Positions 26,317 to 36,255 are shown, counted from the stretch's first letter. The stretch: 64,000 nucleotides of DNA from Lewinellaceae bacterium (GCA_020636405.1 JACJXW010000011.1:1-64000); one strand, 5' to 3'. Notes: generated by a model not told the origin, from the sequence alone. Numbers and translations are program-made.

Positions 26317-26736
26317 TTGATCAACATCAAAGAAGCACTGGACAAAGGCGACATGGAACGCCTGATCGAACTGATCGATATCCTTTTTTCTACTATTCCC
26401 CATCAGATCTTTCAGCAAAAGCAAGAAGCCTTCTTTCACGCGGTCCTGCATTTGAGTTTTTCCGCCATCGGCCTGCTGGTTCAGTCTGAAGTGAGCACCG
26501 CCAAAGGCAGAGTGGACACGGTTGTCCATACCCGGGATCGCATCTATGTCATGGAGTTTAAATTGGACGCAACATCCGAATCAGCCCTGAAACAAATTCG
26601 GGAAAAGCGCTATGGCAGCCCTTTTCTCAACCAGGGAAAAGAAGTCATTGCTTTGGGGGTAAGCTTTAGCTCTGCAGAGAAAACAGTGCAGGAATGGCAG
26701 GCTGTTCCTTATACCTCACTATTGGTGGAAGGGTAA
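26317..26736 (+). pseudogene. C-terminal remnant of an AAA-like/PD-(D/E)XK protein
   Basis: The 139-residue frame matches only the C-terminal nuclease domain of the large AAA-ATPase-like plus PD-(D/E)XK (DUF1703) proteins common in Bacteroidota. It has IPHQIFQQKQEAFFHAVLHLSFSAIGLLVQSEVSTAKGRVDTVVHTRDRIYVMEFKL, with the Asp and Glu-x-Lys of the active site in GRVDTVV and MEFKL. The ATPase half of about 350 residues is missing and the frame opens with TTG at 26317. It is best read as a truncated remnant, though a short active nuclease cannot be ruled out. Confidence 0.65.
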
Positions 26737-27295
26737 GTACTGTGTCCAATAAATTTCGCGACATGATCGATGGCGTCGCTCGTGGGGGTTGTGAAAAAAG
26801 TCCCCTGTGGTGATAGTACACTGATTTATTAAGATCAGTTAGGATTCGTTAAGATCAGATTACCTTTGAATTACGATCATGGGATAGTTCAATTTTCAAT
26901 TTTCTGTGTCTTCTAAGGCTACCATTCTAACGTTGGACAGTCCGGTGAGGCTTCGTACATCGTACACAACCCCGGGCCTCCGTTGGCCCCGTACACCGTG
27001 CACAGCCCCGGCAACCTCTGTCCAGCATTAGACGGGTAGCCTCTTCTAAATAGTTGCCTTTGATTTTCAATGACTTGCGAATAGCGAACAGCGAATTCCG
27101 AACACGCCCTTGACACTGATGGCCCTTTTTCTGATGCCCTGCAGTTTTCACCCAAAACCACTTTTCCCTCCCACTTCCTAAACTTGTACGCCCGCCCACT
27201 GTATACATAAAGGGAACTGAAGCCGCCGGGCGCCTGCTTGCCAGTACGGGCTTCACCCTTTAACAATCAACCAACCACACAAAAATCCATACACC
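26737..27295. other. Intergenic region, no gene seen
   Basis: These 559 bp hold only short repeats: AAGATCAG appears twice around 26835-26865, and CGTACA...CCCGGG-like motifs recur at 26955-27010. Frames on the minus strand are short and lack domains. The promoter of the following reductase should lie at the right end. Confidence 0.5.
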
Positions 27296-28339
27296 ATGAA
27301 GTACAACATCCTGGGCAATACCGGCCTGCTCGTCTCCGAACTCTGCCTCGGCACCATGACCTTCGGCGGCAAAGGGTACTGGACCGCCATCGGCGAACTG
27401 AAACAAGAACCGGTGGACGCCCTCGTGAAGCGCTCCGTTGATGCCGGCATCAACTTTATCGACACCGCCAACATCTATTCCGAGGGCCTTTCCGAAGAAA
27501 TGACCGGCAAGGCCATCCGCAACCTGGGGCTCGACCGCCACAAGCTGGTGCTGGCCACCAAGGTGCGCGGCCAGATGGGGGAGGGGCCCAATGAGACCGG
27601 CCTCACCCGCGCCCACATCCTGCAACAGGTGGACGAAAGCCTCCGCAGGCTCAATACCGATTATATCGACCTCTACCAGATCCACGGCTTCGATCCCTTC
27701 ACGCCCCTGGAGGAAACCCTGCGCGCCCTGGAAGACGTTGTGCGCAGCGGGAAGGTGCGCTACATCGGCTGCAGCAACCTCTCCGCCTGGCACCTGATGA
27801 AGGCCCTGGCGTATTCCGACTACAACCACCTCTCCCGTTTCGTCTCCCTGCAGGCCTACTACACCATCGCCGGCCGCGACCTCGAGCGGGAGCTCCTCCC
27901 TCTGCTGAAAGACCAGAAGGTCGGCCTGATGGTCTGGAGCCCGCTGGCCGGCGGCCTGCTCAGCGGTAAGTACAAGCGAGACGGCAAAGGGCCGGAAGGC
28001 GCCCGCCGCGTGGCATTCGACTTCCCGCCCGTCAACCGCGAGCGCGTGTTCGATATTCTGGACGTGCTGCACCCCCTGGCGAAAGACAAGGGCGTGTCCG
28101 TCGCTCAGCTGGCCCTGGCCTGGCTGCTGCACCAGGACGGCGTGACCACCGTCATCATCGGCGCCAAAAAGATGGAACAGCTGGAAGACAACCTCAAGGC
28201 GATAGACGTGACATTCACTGCCGCGGAACTGCAACAACTCGATGCGGTGAGCCAGCTGCCGCCCGAGTACCCAGGCTGGATGTACCAGATGCAGGGCAGA
28301 GACCGGAAGGCACAGATGGAAAAGTGGGGAGTGAAGTAA
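27296..28339 (+). CDS. Aldo/keto reductase
   Basis: A cytosolic NADPH-dependent oxidoreductase of the aldo/keto reductase superfamily with the TIM-barrel fold. The catalytic tetrad is in place: Asp56 and Tyr61 in DTANIYSEG, Lys89 in LATKVRG and His130 in LYQIHGFD. The C-terminal cofactor region includes SPLAGGLLSGKY and TTVIIGAKKMEQLEDNLKA, where the family binds NADP. At 347 residues it belongs to the longer YajO/Tas-like group. The substrate cannot be told from sequence. It stands alone, followed by a 156-bp gap. Confidence 0.93.
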   Translation: MKYNILGNTGLLVSELCLGTMTFGGKGYWTAIGELKQEPVDALVKRSVDAGINFIDTANIYSEGLSEEMTGKAIRNLGLDRHKLVLATKVRGQMGEGPNETGLTRAHILQQVDESLRRLNTDYIDLYQIHGFDPFTPLEETLRALEDVVRSGKVRYIGCSNLSAWHLMKALAYSDYNHLSRFVSLQAYYTIAGRDLERELLPLLKDQKVGLMVWSPLAGGLLSGKYKRDGKGPEGARRVAFDFPPVNRERVFDILDVLHPLAKDKGVSVAQLALAWLLHQDGVTTVIIGAKKMEQLEDNLKAIDVTFTAAELQQLDAVSQLPPEYPGWMYQMQGRDRKAQMEKWGVK

Positions 28340-28495
28340 CCCCTCTTTTGGCCAGGGGAGAGTGGGGGCCAGGCCGTCTTACCCGTAAGGCGGCCTACTG
28401 CTTGCATTTCCGTTTTTGTATAAAAAAAGGGCGTTTCAATTCTAAAATTGTACCTTTTTACGGATCTTCCGTCATCATCAAAACCATAGATCCGC

Positions 28496-29263
28496 ATGCA
28501 AGCACGCCCTTATATCCTCGCCGAAACGAACTGGAAAACCGTAAAGGACACCGATTATCAGGTGGCCGTTCTGCCCTGGGGCGCCACGGAGGCGCACAAT
28601 TACCACCTGCCCTATGCCACCGACAATTTCGAGTCGCAGTACGTAGCGGCGGAAGCAGCACGCAAGGCGTGGGAGAAGGGCGCCAAAGTTATCGTACTGC
28701 CCGGTATCCCGTTCGGGGTCAACACAGGCCAGCTGGATGTTGAACTGTGTATCAATATGAACCCGAGCACCCAGTACGCCATATTAAAAGATGTGACGGA
28801 CGTGCTGCTCCGCCACGGCATCTACAAGCTGGTCATCCTCAACGCGCATGGCGGCAACAACTTCAAAACCATGATCCGGGAGCTGGCGATCGACTATCCG
28901 GATATGTTCGCCTCCAGCATCGACTTCTGGCGCATCGGCGACGCCAAAAAATACTTCGACGAGCCGGGCGACCACGCCGGTGAACTGGAGACCAGTATCA
29001 TCCTGCACCTCCACCCGGAGCTGGTGCGCCCCCTGGAAGAGGCCGGGCCGGGCAAGGGGAAGAACTACCGTCTCAAGGGCTTCAAAGAAGGCTGGGCCAC
29101 TTCCCAGCGCCACTGGACGAAGGTGACCGAGGATACCGGCGTGGGCAACCCCGCCAAGTCGACGGCGGAAAAGGGGCGCATCTACCTGGATATGGTGACC
29201 AGCGAGGTGGGCCATTTCCTGGCGGAACTGGCAGCGACGGGACTGGAGGATATGTATGAGTGA
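28496..29263 (+). CDS. Creatininase-family amidohydrolase
   Basis: A metal-dependent amidohydrolase, 255 residues. The family metal motifs are present: GATEAHNYHLPYATD (about 28-42; Glu, His and Asp ligands), NAHGGNN (about 119-125) and GDHAGELETSI (about 159-169). The creatininase family includes creatinine amidohydrolase and enzymes acting on formamide intermediates such as those of riboflavin or mycofactocin biosynthesis, so the exact reaction is open. It stands on its own, with no pathway neighbour that narrows the substrate. Confidence 0.88.
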   Translation: MQARPYILAETNWKTVKDTDYQVAVLPWGATEAHNYHLPYATDNFESQYVAAEAARKAWEKGAKVIVLPGIPFGVNTGQLDVELCINMNPSTQYAILKDVTDVLLRHGIYKLVILNAHGGNNFKTMIRELAIDYPDMFASSIDFWRIGDAKKYFDEPGDHAGELETSIILHLHPELVRPLEEAGPGKGKNYRLKGFKEGWATSQRHWTKVTEDTGVGNPAKSTAEKGRIYLDMVTSEVGHFLAELAATGLEDMYE

Positions 29264-29680
29264 GGGGGGGACAGGGTTGGTTTAATTGCAATCCGCTCAG
29301 CAGTCCAAAAAACTATCCTGTTCGCTACGAGCGGATGCTCGTACGTGGTCCTTGGATGAGGGCTCCTGCCCTCGGCACTTCGCTTGCTTTCCGGTTACAA
29401 AAGGGCTGCATGCCTTCGCCCTCCGCCCGCTGAAGTTTGTGACGAAAGCGGGAAGGTTTCGGCAGCCATAGAGATTTAAACCGTGTACGACGACACTGCC
29501 CGTGCCGCTTTTGCGGCATTGTAACGAACATGGCAATTCCTGGTTGGGAAAAAAGCGCACAGCGCGGAGCGGACAAAACGATCTTCAGAACGATAAAGCA
29601 TACAGCGAAACCAAAACACATCCTATTCCTTTTCTCAGTTTTTTTTACCTTACACCTGGTTCAAGCGAAAAACCAACCCT
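29264..29680. other. Intergenic region, no gene seen
   Basis: About 417 bp with no domain-bearing frame on either strand. The right end (TTTTTTTTACCTTACACC) is AT-rich and probably carries the promoter for the GMC operon. Confidence 0.45.
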
Positions 29681-31402
29681 ATGCAGATAAAGAATTCCCC
29701 TAAGGTGTACGATGCCGTCATCGTAGGTTCCGGCGCCGGTGGTGGCATGGCGGCTAAAGTGCTGGCCGAGGCCGGCCTGGAGGTGGCGGTTCTCGAGGCC
29801 GGGCCTTACTTCGATCCTGCCGACCCGGTACAACGCACGCAGCTGCGCTGGCCCTGGGAGTCTCCCCGCCGGGGCGCCGGCTCCACCCGTGCTTTCGGCG
29901 ATTTCGACGCCGCCTACGGGGGCTGGGAGATCGAGGGCGAGCCCTACACCCGGGCTCCGGGCACCCAATTCGAATGGTTCCGCTCCCGGATGCTGGGCGG
30001 GCGCACCAACCACTGGGGGCGCATCGCCCTGCGGTTCGGGCCCCTGGACTTTAAACGCAAGGATATTGACGGATTGGGCGACAACTGGCCCATCGGCTAT
30101 GAGGATGTGAAACCTTATTACGATAAGGTCGACAAACTGGTTGGTATTTTCGGAAGTAAGGAAGGCCTGCCCAACGAGCCGGACGGCTTCTTCCTGCCGC
30201 CGCCCAAACCGAGGCTCCACGAGCTTTATTACATCAACGCTGCCCGAAAGGCAAACGTGACGGCCATTCCGGGCCGCCTTTCCATCCTGACCAAACGCAT
30301 CAACAACGAGCGCGGCACTTGCTTCTACTGCCGGCAGTGCAACCGGGGCTGTATGGTATACGCCGATTTTTCCGCAGGCACCTGCCTGATCTTCCCGGCT
30401 CAGAAGTCGGGCGGCAAGATCGAGCTGTTCGTCAATGCCATGGTGCGGGAAGTAGTTACCAACGAAGAGGGCAAGGCCGTAGGTGTGTCCTATATCAATA
30501 AGGAAGACCGGAAGGAGTATCAGGTCAACGGTAAAGTGATCGTCCTGGCGGCATCTGCCTGCGGGTCGGCGCGGATACTCCTGAATTCCAGAAGCGGCCA
30601 ACACCCCAATGGCCTTGGAAACTCCAGCGGCCTGGTGGGCAAATACCTGCACGACTCCACCGGCGCCTCAGGCAAGGCATTCGTGCCTGCTCTGATGAAC
30701 CGAAAAATGTACAATGAAGACGGCGTCGGCGGCTTCCATGTGTACTCCCCCTGGTGGCTGGACAACAAAAAACTCGACTTCGCCCGGGGCTACCACATCG
30801 AGATCGGCGGCGGCCTGGGCATGCCCGCCTATGGGTTTGGCTTCGACATAACGGAAATGAACCAATTCTTCGGAGATATCGGCGGAAGCTACGGCCCCGG
30901 CCTGCGGGACGAGGTGCGCCGCTATTACGGAGCCGTGGTCAGCCTGTCCGGAAGAGGAGAAAGTATTCCTCGCGAAGAAAACTATTGCGAGATAGATCCG
31001 GATACGGTTGACGAGTTCGGCATCCCGGTGTTGCGCTTTAACTATAAGTGGTCGGATCAGGAGCGCCGCCAGGCCCGGCACATGCAGGAAACCTTCAGCG
31101 AGATCTTCCACCACATGGGGGGCCAGCGCATCGGCGCCACGCCCGGCAAGGACGAAGACTACGGCCTGCTTGCCCCCGGCATGATCATCCACGAAGTGGG
31201 CACCACCCGCATGGGTAAAGACCCCAAACGCTCCGTTACCAACGAGTTTGAACAGCTGCACGACGCCAAGAACGTCTTCGTCGTCGACGGCGGCCCCTTC
31301 GTCTCTCAGGCGGATAAAAACCCCACCTGGACGATCCTGGCCCTGGCCTGGAGGACGTCGGACTACATCATCGATCAACTGAAAAAGCAAAATCTAGGAT
31401 AA
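29681..31402 (+). CDS. GMC-family FAD-dependent oxidoreductase
   Basis: A 573-residue glucose-methanol-choline oxidoreductase that would oxidise a sugar or alcohol. The FAD-binding site is VIVGSGAGGGMAAKVLAEAG (13-32), with the second GMC motif in GSARILLNS. The C-terminal GTTRMGKDP...NVFVVDGGPFVSQADKNPTWTILALAWR holds the catalytic Asn-Pro region. A cluster of four cysteines, CFYCRQCNRGC (about residues 214-224), is notable and may bind a metal or Fe-S cluster. There is no signal peptide; export may piggyback on the Tat-type partner. The stop overlaps the next start (ATAATGG), so the two proteins are made together, as in gluconate 2-dehydrogenase-like complexes. Confidence 0.93.
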   Translation: MQIKNSPKVYDAVIVGSGAGGGMAAKVLAEAGLEVAVLEAGPYFDPADPVQRTQLRWPWESPRRGAGSTRAFGDFDAAYGGWEIEGEPYTRAPGTQFEWFRSRMLGGRTNHWGRIALRFGPLDFKRKDIDGLGDNWPIGYEDVKPYYDKVDKLVGIFGSKEGLPNEPDGFFLPPPKPRLHELYYINAARKANVTAIPGRLSILTKRINNERGTCFYCRQCNRGCMVYADFSAGTCLIFPAQKSGGKIELFVNAMVREVVTNEEGKAVGVSYINKEDRKEYQVNGKVIVLAASACGSARILLNSRSGQHPNGLGNSSGLVGKYLHDSTGASGKAFVPALMNRKMYNEDGVGGFHVYSPWWLDNKKLDFARGYHIEIGGGLGMPAYGFGFDITEMNQFFGDIGGSYGPGLRDEVRRYYGAVVSLSGRGESIPREENYCEIDPDTVDEFGIPVLRFNYKWSDQERRQARHMQETFSEIFHHMGGQRIGATPGKDEDYGLLAPGMIIHEVGTTRMGKDPKRSVTNEFEQLHDAKNVFVVDGGPFVSQADKNPTWTILALAWRTSDYIIDQLKKQNLG

Positions 31403-32112
31403 TGGACCGCAGAGACACCATAAAATCACTACTCCTGGGTTCCCTGGCGGGCGGCGTCCTGCTGACGGGCTGCCGGCCGGAAGGCCAGTCAGGGGAAACG
31501 CAGGCTACTACAGAAAACTCAGATTCGGATGGCTACGGCCGCACCCCGGAGGAAAGAGAACGGGATGCGGAGCTAAGGAGCGAAACCTTCTTCACCGAAA
31601 CGGAGGCCGCGACGCTGGCTGTCTTGTGCGATATCATTCTGCCTGCAGACGAGAACTTTGGCTCCGCCACCGACGCCGCTGTCCCGGAGTTCATCGAGTT
31701 CATCGCCAAGGATATCCCCGAACACCAGTTGCCGCTGCGGGGAGGGATGATGTGGCTGAACCACCGCGCTAACCGAACGTTCGGCGCGGAGTTTGCCGCC
31801 TGCAACGCCGTGCAGCAAAAACAACTGCTCGATGAGATTGCGAAGCCCAACGAGGAGGCGCCCGAACTGCAGCAGGGCGTCGTGTTCTTTGCCTTGCTGA
31901 GAAGCCTGGTCCTTACCGGGTATTACACGACCCAAATGGGCATCGAAAGCCTGGGGTACAAGGGCAATATTTCCAACATCTGGGATGGTGTTCCGGCGGA
32001 CGTGCTGGCTGAACACGGCCTGGCCTACGACGAGGAGTGGCTGGCGAAGTGTGACAACCCGGCCCGTAATGATGTAGCGGAGTGGGATGAGGAGGGAAAC
32101 CTGGTAAGCTAA
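31402..32112 (+). CDS. Gluconate 2-dehydrogenase subunit 3 family lipoprotein
   Basis: The 236-residue partner of the GMC enzyme. It starts MDRRDTIKSLLLGSLAGGVLLTGC, which combines a twin-arginine-like RR and a lipobox LLTGC, so it is probably exported folded and anchored by lipid at Cys24. The body has the gluconate-2-dehydrogenase subunit 3 pattern FFTETEAATLAVLCDIILPADENFGSATDAAVPEFIEFIAKD (about 55-96). Such small subunits chaperone export and help electron transfer of the flavoprotein. Genes overlap by one base. No dedicated cytochrome subunit is adjacent. Confidence 0.9.
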   Translation: MDRRDTIKSLLLGSLAGGVLLTGCRPEGQSGETQATTENSDSDGYGRTPEERERDAELRSETFFTETEAATLAVLCDIILPADENFGSATDAAVPEFIEFIAKDIPEHQLPLRGGMMWLNHRANRTFGAEFAACNAVQQKQLLDEIAKPNEEAPELQQGVVFFALLRSLVLTGYYTTQMGIESLGYKGNISNIWDGVPADVLAEHGLAYDEEWLAKCDNPARNDVAEWDEEGNLVS

Positions 32113-32137
32113 AATAAGGCGTTTGACTTGTGCCAAA

Positions 32138-32605
32138 CTAGCTCTTTACACCAGTACTACTTAGCCAGTCTTCATATGAAACCACGCCTTGTTCTGGCCT
32201 TGAATCTCCCTCAAGAAGAGCTATGAATTCTAAAATGTGGCCGTCCGGGTCATCGAAGTAAATTGCAATGGCCGGCATCCAGGAGAATACCATGGGATTT
32301 GATGTGTCGTCATTTAAAAAGTTATAGGGCTTCAAATTATGACGCTGTAAAAAATCGACAGCTTGGTCCAATACGAATTCCTTTTCACAACGAAAAGCAA
32401 AATGCCTTATATCGATTTCATCTTTAGGCTTTTCCCAAAGTCCTAACATTGCTTCTTTATCCCTGCCGATCCAAAAAAAAGCAGCCCGTCTCTCTGCCTC
32501 ATAATAGCACTGCTTGAGCCCCAGAACGGTGCTGTAGAATTGGGTTGAAATTTCTAAATTTTCAACAAACAAATGTGTTTCATAAAGGCTCCTTATCATA
32601 ACCAA
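32138..32605 (-). CDS. VOC-family (glyoxalase/dioxygenase fold) protein
   Basis: A 155-residue protein with two beta-alpha-beta-beta-beta modules: ETHLFVENLEISTQFYSTVLGL at the start, HFAFRCEKEF in the middle and IYFDDPDGHILEFIAL near the end. His9 or nearby, a central His in IRHFAF and Glu in GHILEF are the usual metal ligands. The VOC fold covers glyoxalases, dioxygenases and fosfomycin or bleomycin resistance proteins, so no reaction is assigned. The start could be either of two Met codons three residues apart. Confidence 0.85.
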   Translation of the reverse strand: MVMIRSLYETHLFVENLEISTQFYSTVLGLKQCYYEAERRAAFFWIGRDKEAMLGLWEKPKDEIDIRHFAFRCEKEFVLDQAVDFLQRHNLKPYNFLNDDTSNPMVFSWMPAIAIYFDDPDGHILEFIALLEGDSRPEQGVVSYEDWLSSTGVKS

Positions 32606-32673
32606 TTCATTTTATTATGTCCTACTCCTCTAATGGGGCAAAAACTTTATTACAAGTGCGTAAATTAAAGTTA

Positions 32674-32702
32674 AACTAAACCGCCGTACCGGCGGTTTAG
32701 TT
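32674..32702. terminator. Perfect 13-bp hairpin between two leftward genes
   Basis: AACTAAACCGCCG pairs perfectly with CGGCGGTTTAGTT around TAC. It lies just downstream of the acyl-CoA dehydrogenase stop (minus strand) and is followed leftward by an AT-rich stretch. It is probably that gene's terminator. Confidence 0.65.
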
Positions 32703-32786
32703 CTAAAATCAATTCATATTATACCTGTAACATTGGCAATAAGTATTCTTCCAAAGAAACACACAGCGAACAGGGGAGGGGACTAT

Positions 32787-33932
32787 TCAATATCTGGCCA
32801 GTATCCGCTCTCCGGTAAACGCGTATTGCTCCCACCTGGGCAATGGATGAAAGCCAGATGCCTGTACATCCCTGAATAAACGTTCCAGTACATTTTTTCG
32901 GTAGAAACTCTGCCCGCCGATGGCATCCATCGCCTCACTTACGGTTTGTTGCGCAGCGTCGGAGACATTGGTCTTTAAGCTCAATATATCGATAGAGATA
33001 TTTTCGTCCGGCTGGAAGTCGATGTTATTGGTTAGCCCATACATGGCTTTCCATTGTGTTTGGGCGCTTATCAGGTTATTGTTCAATTTCCCGATAATGT
33101 AGGGGAGATGGCCTTCATTCCGCGGGTACTTTTTACCAATCGATAGGGCTATTTCAACCGCCTTTTCCGCCGTGCCAACGTAGGCGGACATGATCAGGGG
33201 CATGGCTACCGTCAGGACGATATCCCAGGCCGGGTGGAATGCTCCTCTTGGCCTCGTCAAGGAAATTGCTGAGTCTGGAATGAAGGCCCGGTCAAATTGA
33301 ATGGCCTGTGATCCTGTGGCCCGCATGCCCATGACGTCCCAATCGTCCAGGACACTCACGCCTTCGGCTTTCATCGATACGCCGAAGTGCAGTACCTGCC
33401 ACTCGTTGTTGGTATCCAGCCAGGGTGCGCTGGTAATGGCGATATCTCCACCTGCCGACTGGCTGGCAAAAAATTTCTTTCCGGAAAAAAGATATCCTCC
33501 CTCCACTTTCTCCATTTCACCATTGGATTCCAGCCAGTCCCTGGCGCCGGTGCTGACCAGCACCAATTGTTCTTTTGCCACCCGCTGCAGCAGCGGCGCA
33601 CCTTCGCCTTTGTGTTTGTATTTCCAGATAGCGGCGGCCACCAGGTGTTGATGCATGGAAAAAGCCAGGGCCGTCGAACTGCAGTAATGGGCCATTATGC
33701 GAATGATGTTGCACATTTCGGCATGGCTCATGCCGGCTCCGCCCAGCTCCTCCGGGATCATGGCAGAAAAAAAACGATGAGCCTTCAGTTGCTCGTAATT
33801 CTCGAACACAAAAGTTCCTGTCCGGTCGTAATGTTCTGCCCGGCTCGCAAAGTCCTTCCCAAGCGCATTGATCAAAGCGCGCCAATCGGTATTTTTAGTT
33901 TGCACTCGTTCGTTCAACTGCAATGTTTCCAT
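32787..33932 (-). CDS. Acyl-CoA dehydrogenase family flavoprotein
   Basis: A 381-residue acyl-CoA dehydrogenase-like protein. The N-terminal helical part contains MIPEELGGAGMSHAEMCNIIRIMAHYCSSTALAFSMHQH (about 58-96), the middle beta domain has FFASQSAGGDIAITSAPW, and the C-terminal four-helix domain ends ...RLFRDVQASGFHPLPRWEQYAFTGERILAR. The catalytic Glu of classic fatty acyl-CoA dehydrogenases is not obvious, so it may belong to the hydroxylase/desulfurisation side of the family (HsaA/DszC-like). It stands alone on the minus strand. Confidence 0.87.
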   Translation of the reverse strand: METLQLNERVQTKNTDWRALINALGKDFASRAEHYDRTGTFVFENYEQLKAHRFFSAMIPEELGGAGMSHAEMCNIIRIMAHYCSSTALAFSMHQHLVAAAIWKYKHKGEGAPLLQRVAKEQLVLVSTGARDWLESNGEMEKVEGGYLFSGKKFFASQSAGGDIAITSAPWLDTNNEWQVLHFGVSMKAEGVSVLDDWDVMGMRATGSQAIQFDRAFIPDSAISLTRPRGAFHPAWDIVLTVAMPLIMSAYVGTAEKAVEIALSIGKKYPRNEGHLPYIIGKLNNNLISAQTQWKAMYGLTNNIDFQPDENISIDILSLKTNVSDAAQQTVSEAMDAIGGQSFYRKNVLERLFRDVQASGFHPLPRWEQYAFTGERILARY

Positions 33933-34263
33933 CTTGATTAGTTTAAGGTGAATAGATTTTAGGGCACAAGTACGCCGGGAATGAATTAAATCCCAATTTC
34001 AAATGAGTATTCACCAGTTTTAAGTTAGCCAGTTGCCGTGTGGGCTGATCCGGAATTATTTTCAAGCCGGCCTTCGGTAGGAAGAGCTCTATTTTTGCTA
34101 TCTTTCCTTCCGGACCATTAATTGGACTTTGGGCGGCCCCGGGGAAAAGTCGGAAGTACGAAGTCGGAAAAGGGTCAGGAATAAGCGCTACACGCCCATA
34201 TTCCGATTTCCGATTTCGCCCTTCGACGCCGGGCCGGCCAAAGTCCAGTAAAATACCCAAGCC
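33933..34263. other. Divergent intergenic region, nothing distinctive
   Basis: These 331 bp lie between the leftward acyl-CoA dehydrogenase and the rightward aquaporin and should hold both promoters. I see no gene or strong repeat. Confidence 0.4.
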
Positions 34264-34998
34264 ATGTCTCCATTCGCAGCAGAACTCATCGGCACCTTCC
34301 TTCTGATCTTACTGGGCAACGGCGTGGTGGCCAATGTCGTGCTCCACCAGACCAAAGGCCACCAAAGCGGCTGGATCGTCATCACCTTCGGGTGGGCGAT
34401 GGCTGTGTTCGTGGCGGTTTTCGTCGCTCAGGATTTTAGCGGCGCCCACATCAACCCGGCAGTCACCATCGGGCTGGCGGCGGCGGGCAAGTTCCCCTGG
34501 GCTTCCGCCGGAACCTATATCCTGGCCCAACTGATCGGCGGCGCTCTGGGCGCCGCAGCCGTTTGGCTGACTTATGTGCAGCATTACAGGGAAACGGAAG
34601 ACCCGGCCCTGAAGCTTGCTACCTTCTGCACCATTCCTCAGATCCGAAATAACGGGCACAACCTCTTCTCCGAGATCCTCGGCACCTTCGTACTCTTGTT
34701 TGCCGTACTGTTCCTCTCTTCGCCCAACCTGGCCGCCGGAGACCCCAGCCGCCCCGTAGGCCTGGGTTCCCTGGGCGCCCTCCCGGTCGGCCTGCTGGTG
34801 CTGGCCATCGGCCTGAGCCTGGGCGGCACCACGGGCTACGCCATCAACCCCGCCCGCGACCTGGCGCCCCGGGCCATGCATGCCCTGCTGCCGGTCAGCG
34901 ACAAGGGCAGCAGCCACTGGGATTACGCCTGGATACCGGTAGTGGGGCCGGTGGTGGGAGGGGTGCTGGCGGCTTTGCTGTTTTGGGCCATTTCCTGA
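34264..34998 (+). CDS. glpF: Aquaglyceroporin (MIP family)
   Basis: A 244-residue channel of the inner membrane with six membrane spans and the two pore half-helices. The first NPA motif is at residues 64-66 (AHINPAVTIG), the second near residue 195 (GYAINPARDLAPR). The Asp after the second NPAR is the mark of glycerol-conducting members, as in GlpF, so glycerol or similar small polyols are the likely solutes. No glycerol kinase is beside it, so the gene symbol rests on family only. Confidence 0.88.
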   Translation: MSPFAAELIGTFLLILLGNGVVANVVLHQTKGHQSGWIVITFGWAMAVFVAVFVAQDFSGAHINPAVTIGLAAAGKFPWASAGTYILAQLIGGALGAAAVWLTYVQHYRETEDPALKLATFCTIPQIRNNGHNLFSEILGTFVLLFAVLFLSSPNLAAGDPSRPVGLGSLGALPVGLLVLAIGLSLGGTTGYAINPARDLAPRAMHALLPVSDKGSSHWDYAWIPVVGPVVGGVLAALLFWAIS

Positions 34999-35103
34999 CC
35001 GACTGGCGGAATTAGCCTGAATTTCAGTGATAAACCTTTGGAAATAGCGCTATTTGTTAGGATGGACCAGCGGAAATCGCGATGTTTGTGCAAATCATGA
35101 AGC

Positions 35104-36255
35104 ATGATAGACCGAATACTAGAACAACGCCTGGCCCAGGAACTACAAAGCAGCCAAAAAATCATCATTCTCTACGGGAGCCGGCAGGTGGGAAAAACAA
35201 CCCTTATCCATAAAGTACTCCGGCAACTTAATAAAAAAACACTTTTTGTTAATGCAGACTCTGGAGAGTATGTAGATATCCTTTCCAGCCGGGATCCCCT
35301 TCGGTTAAAAAGGTTAATTGGCGATCATAATTTGCTTTTCATTGATGAAGCTCAAAGAATACCGGATATTGGCATTAACCTAAAGATCATTCATGACCAG
35401 AAAAAGGAATTGAGGGTTATTGTCAGTGGTTCATCTTCATTGGATCTGGCGAACCGGATCGTTGAACCCCTCACCGGGCGTACCTGGACTTATACCTTGT
35501 TTCCCGTGTCTCTGGAAGAATGGCGCCGCTTTCGGAAATACCCTACCTACCTGTTGGATTCGCAACTGGAAGAACTGTTATTGTTTGGCAATTATCCGGA
35601 AGCCATTACTATTGCCGGGAAGGATCGGAAAATTCAGTACCTCAATGAATTGAGGCGGGCTTATTTATATAAGGATATACTGGCGCTGGCCAAAATCCGT
35701 TATCCTGAGAAGCTGGATCAGTTGGTGCAATTACTGGCCTACCAGGTCGGGCAATTGGTTTCCATACAGGAATTAGCCAATAATTTACAGGTCAGCCGGG
35801 AAACAGTAAGCAATTATATTGACCTGTTGGAAAAGGGTTTTGTTGTATTTAAACTGCCTGGTTTCAGCGGCAACCTGCGAAAAGAGATTACCAAAATGTC
35901 AAAGGTATATTTTTACGACCTTGGAGTCCGAAATGCGGTGATCAATAATTTCAGCCCTCTGAACCTCCGTAATGATACAGGCGCTTTATGGGAAAATTTT
36001 CTGATCGCAGAGCGAAAAAAATGGCTCGCTTACAACTTCTCTTATGCCAATACTTACTTCTGGCGAACGCATACCGGTGCTGAAATTGATTATTTGGAGG
36101 AAAAGGACGGCCGCTTACACGGATATGAATTTAAGTGGAATACCAAAAAGTACCGTTCTCGCTATGCCCCCTGGGAGCAGGCCTACCCGAATGGAACATT
36201 TGAATGTATTACTCCTGAACAGATCGGGGATTGGTTGCTGAATACTGAAACGTGA
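35104..36255 (+). CDS. DUF4143-type AAA ATPase
   Basis: A 383-residue ATPase of the AAA_14/DUF4143 class. The P-loop GSRQVGKTTLI is at about 26-36, Walker B is LLFIDEAQRI near 80, and VIVSGSSSLDL follows as sensor 1. A winged-helix segment (LQVSRETVSNYIDLLEKGFVVF) and the DUF4143 C-terminus with a PD-(D/E)XK-like trace (TGAEIDYLEEKDGRLHGYEFKW) complete the family layout. These proteins are frequent, mobile and of unknown job, with possible roles in toxin-antitoxin or stress functions. No partner gene is adjacent. Confidence 0.9.
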   Translation: MIDRILEQRLAQELQSSQKIIILYGSRQVGKTTLIHKVLRQLNKKTLFVNADSGEYVDILSSRDPLRLKRLIGDHNLLFIDEAQRIPDIGINLKIIHDQKKELRVIVSGSSSLDLANRIVEPLTGRTWTYTLFPVSLEEWRRFRKYPTYLLDSQLEELLLFGNYPEAITIAGKDRKIQYLNELRRAYLYKDILALAKIRYPEKLDQLVQLLAYQVGQLVSIQELANNLQVSRETVSNYIDLLEKGFVVFKLPGFSGNLRKEITKMSKVYFYDLGVRNAVINNFSPLNLRNDTGALWENFLIAERKKWLAYNFSYANTYFWRTHTGAEIDYLEEKDGRLHGYEFKWNTKKYRSRYAPWEQAYPNGTFECITPEQIGDWLLNTET

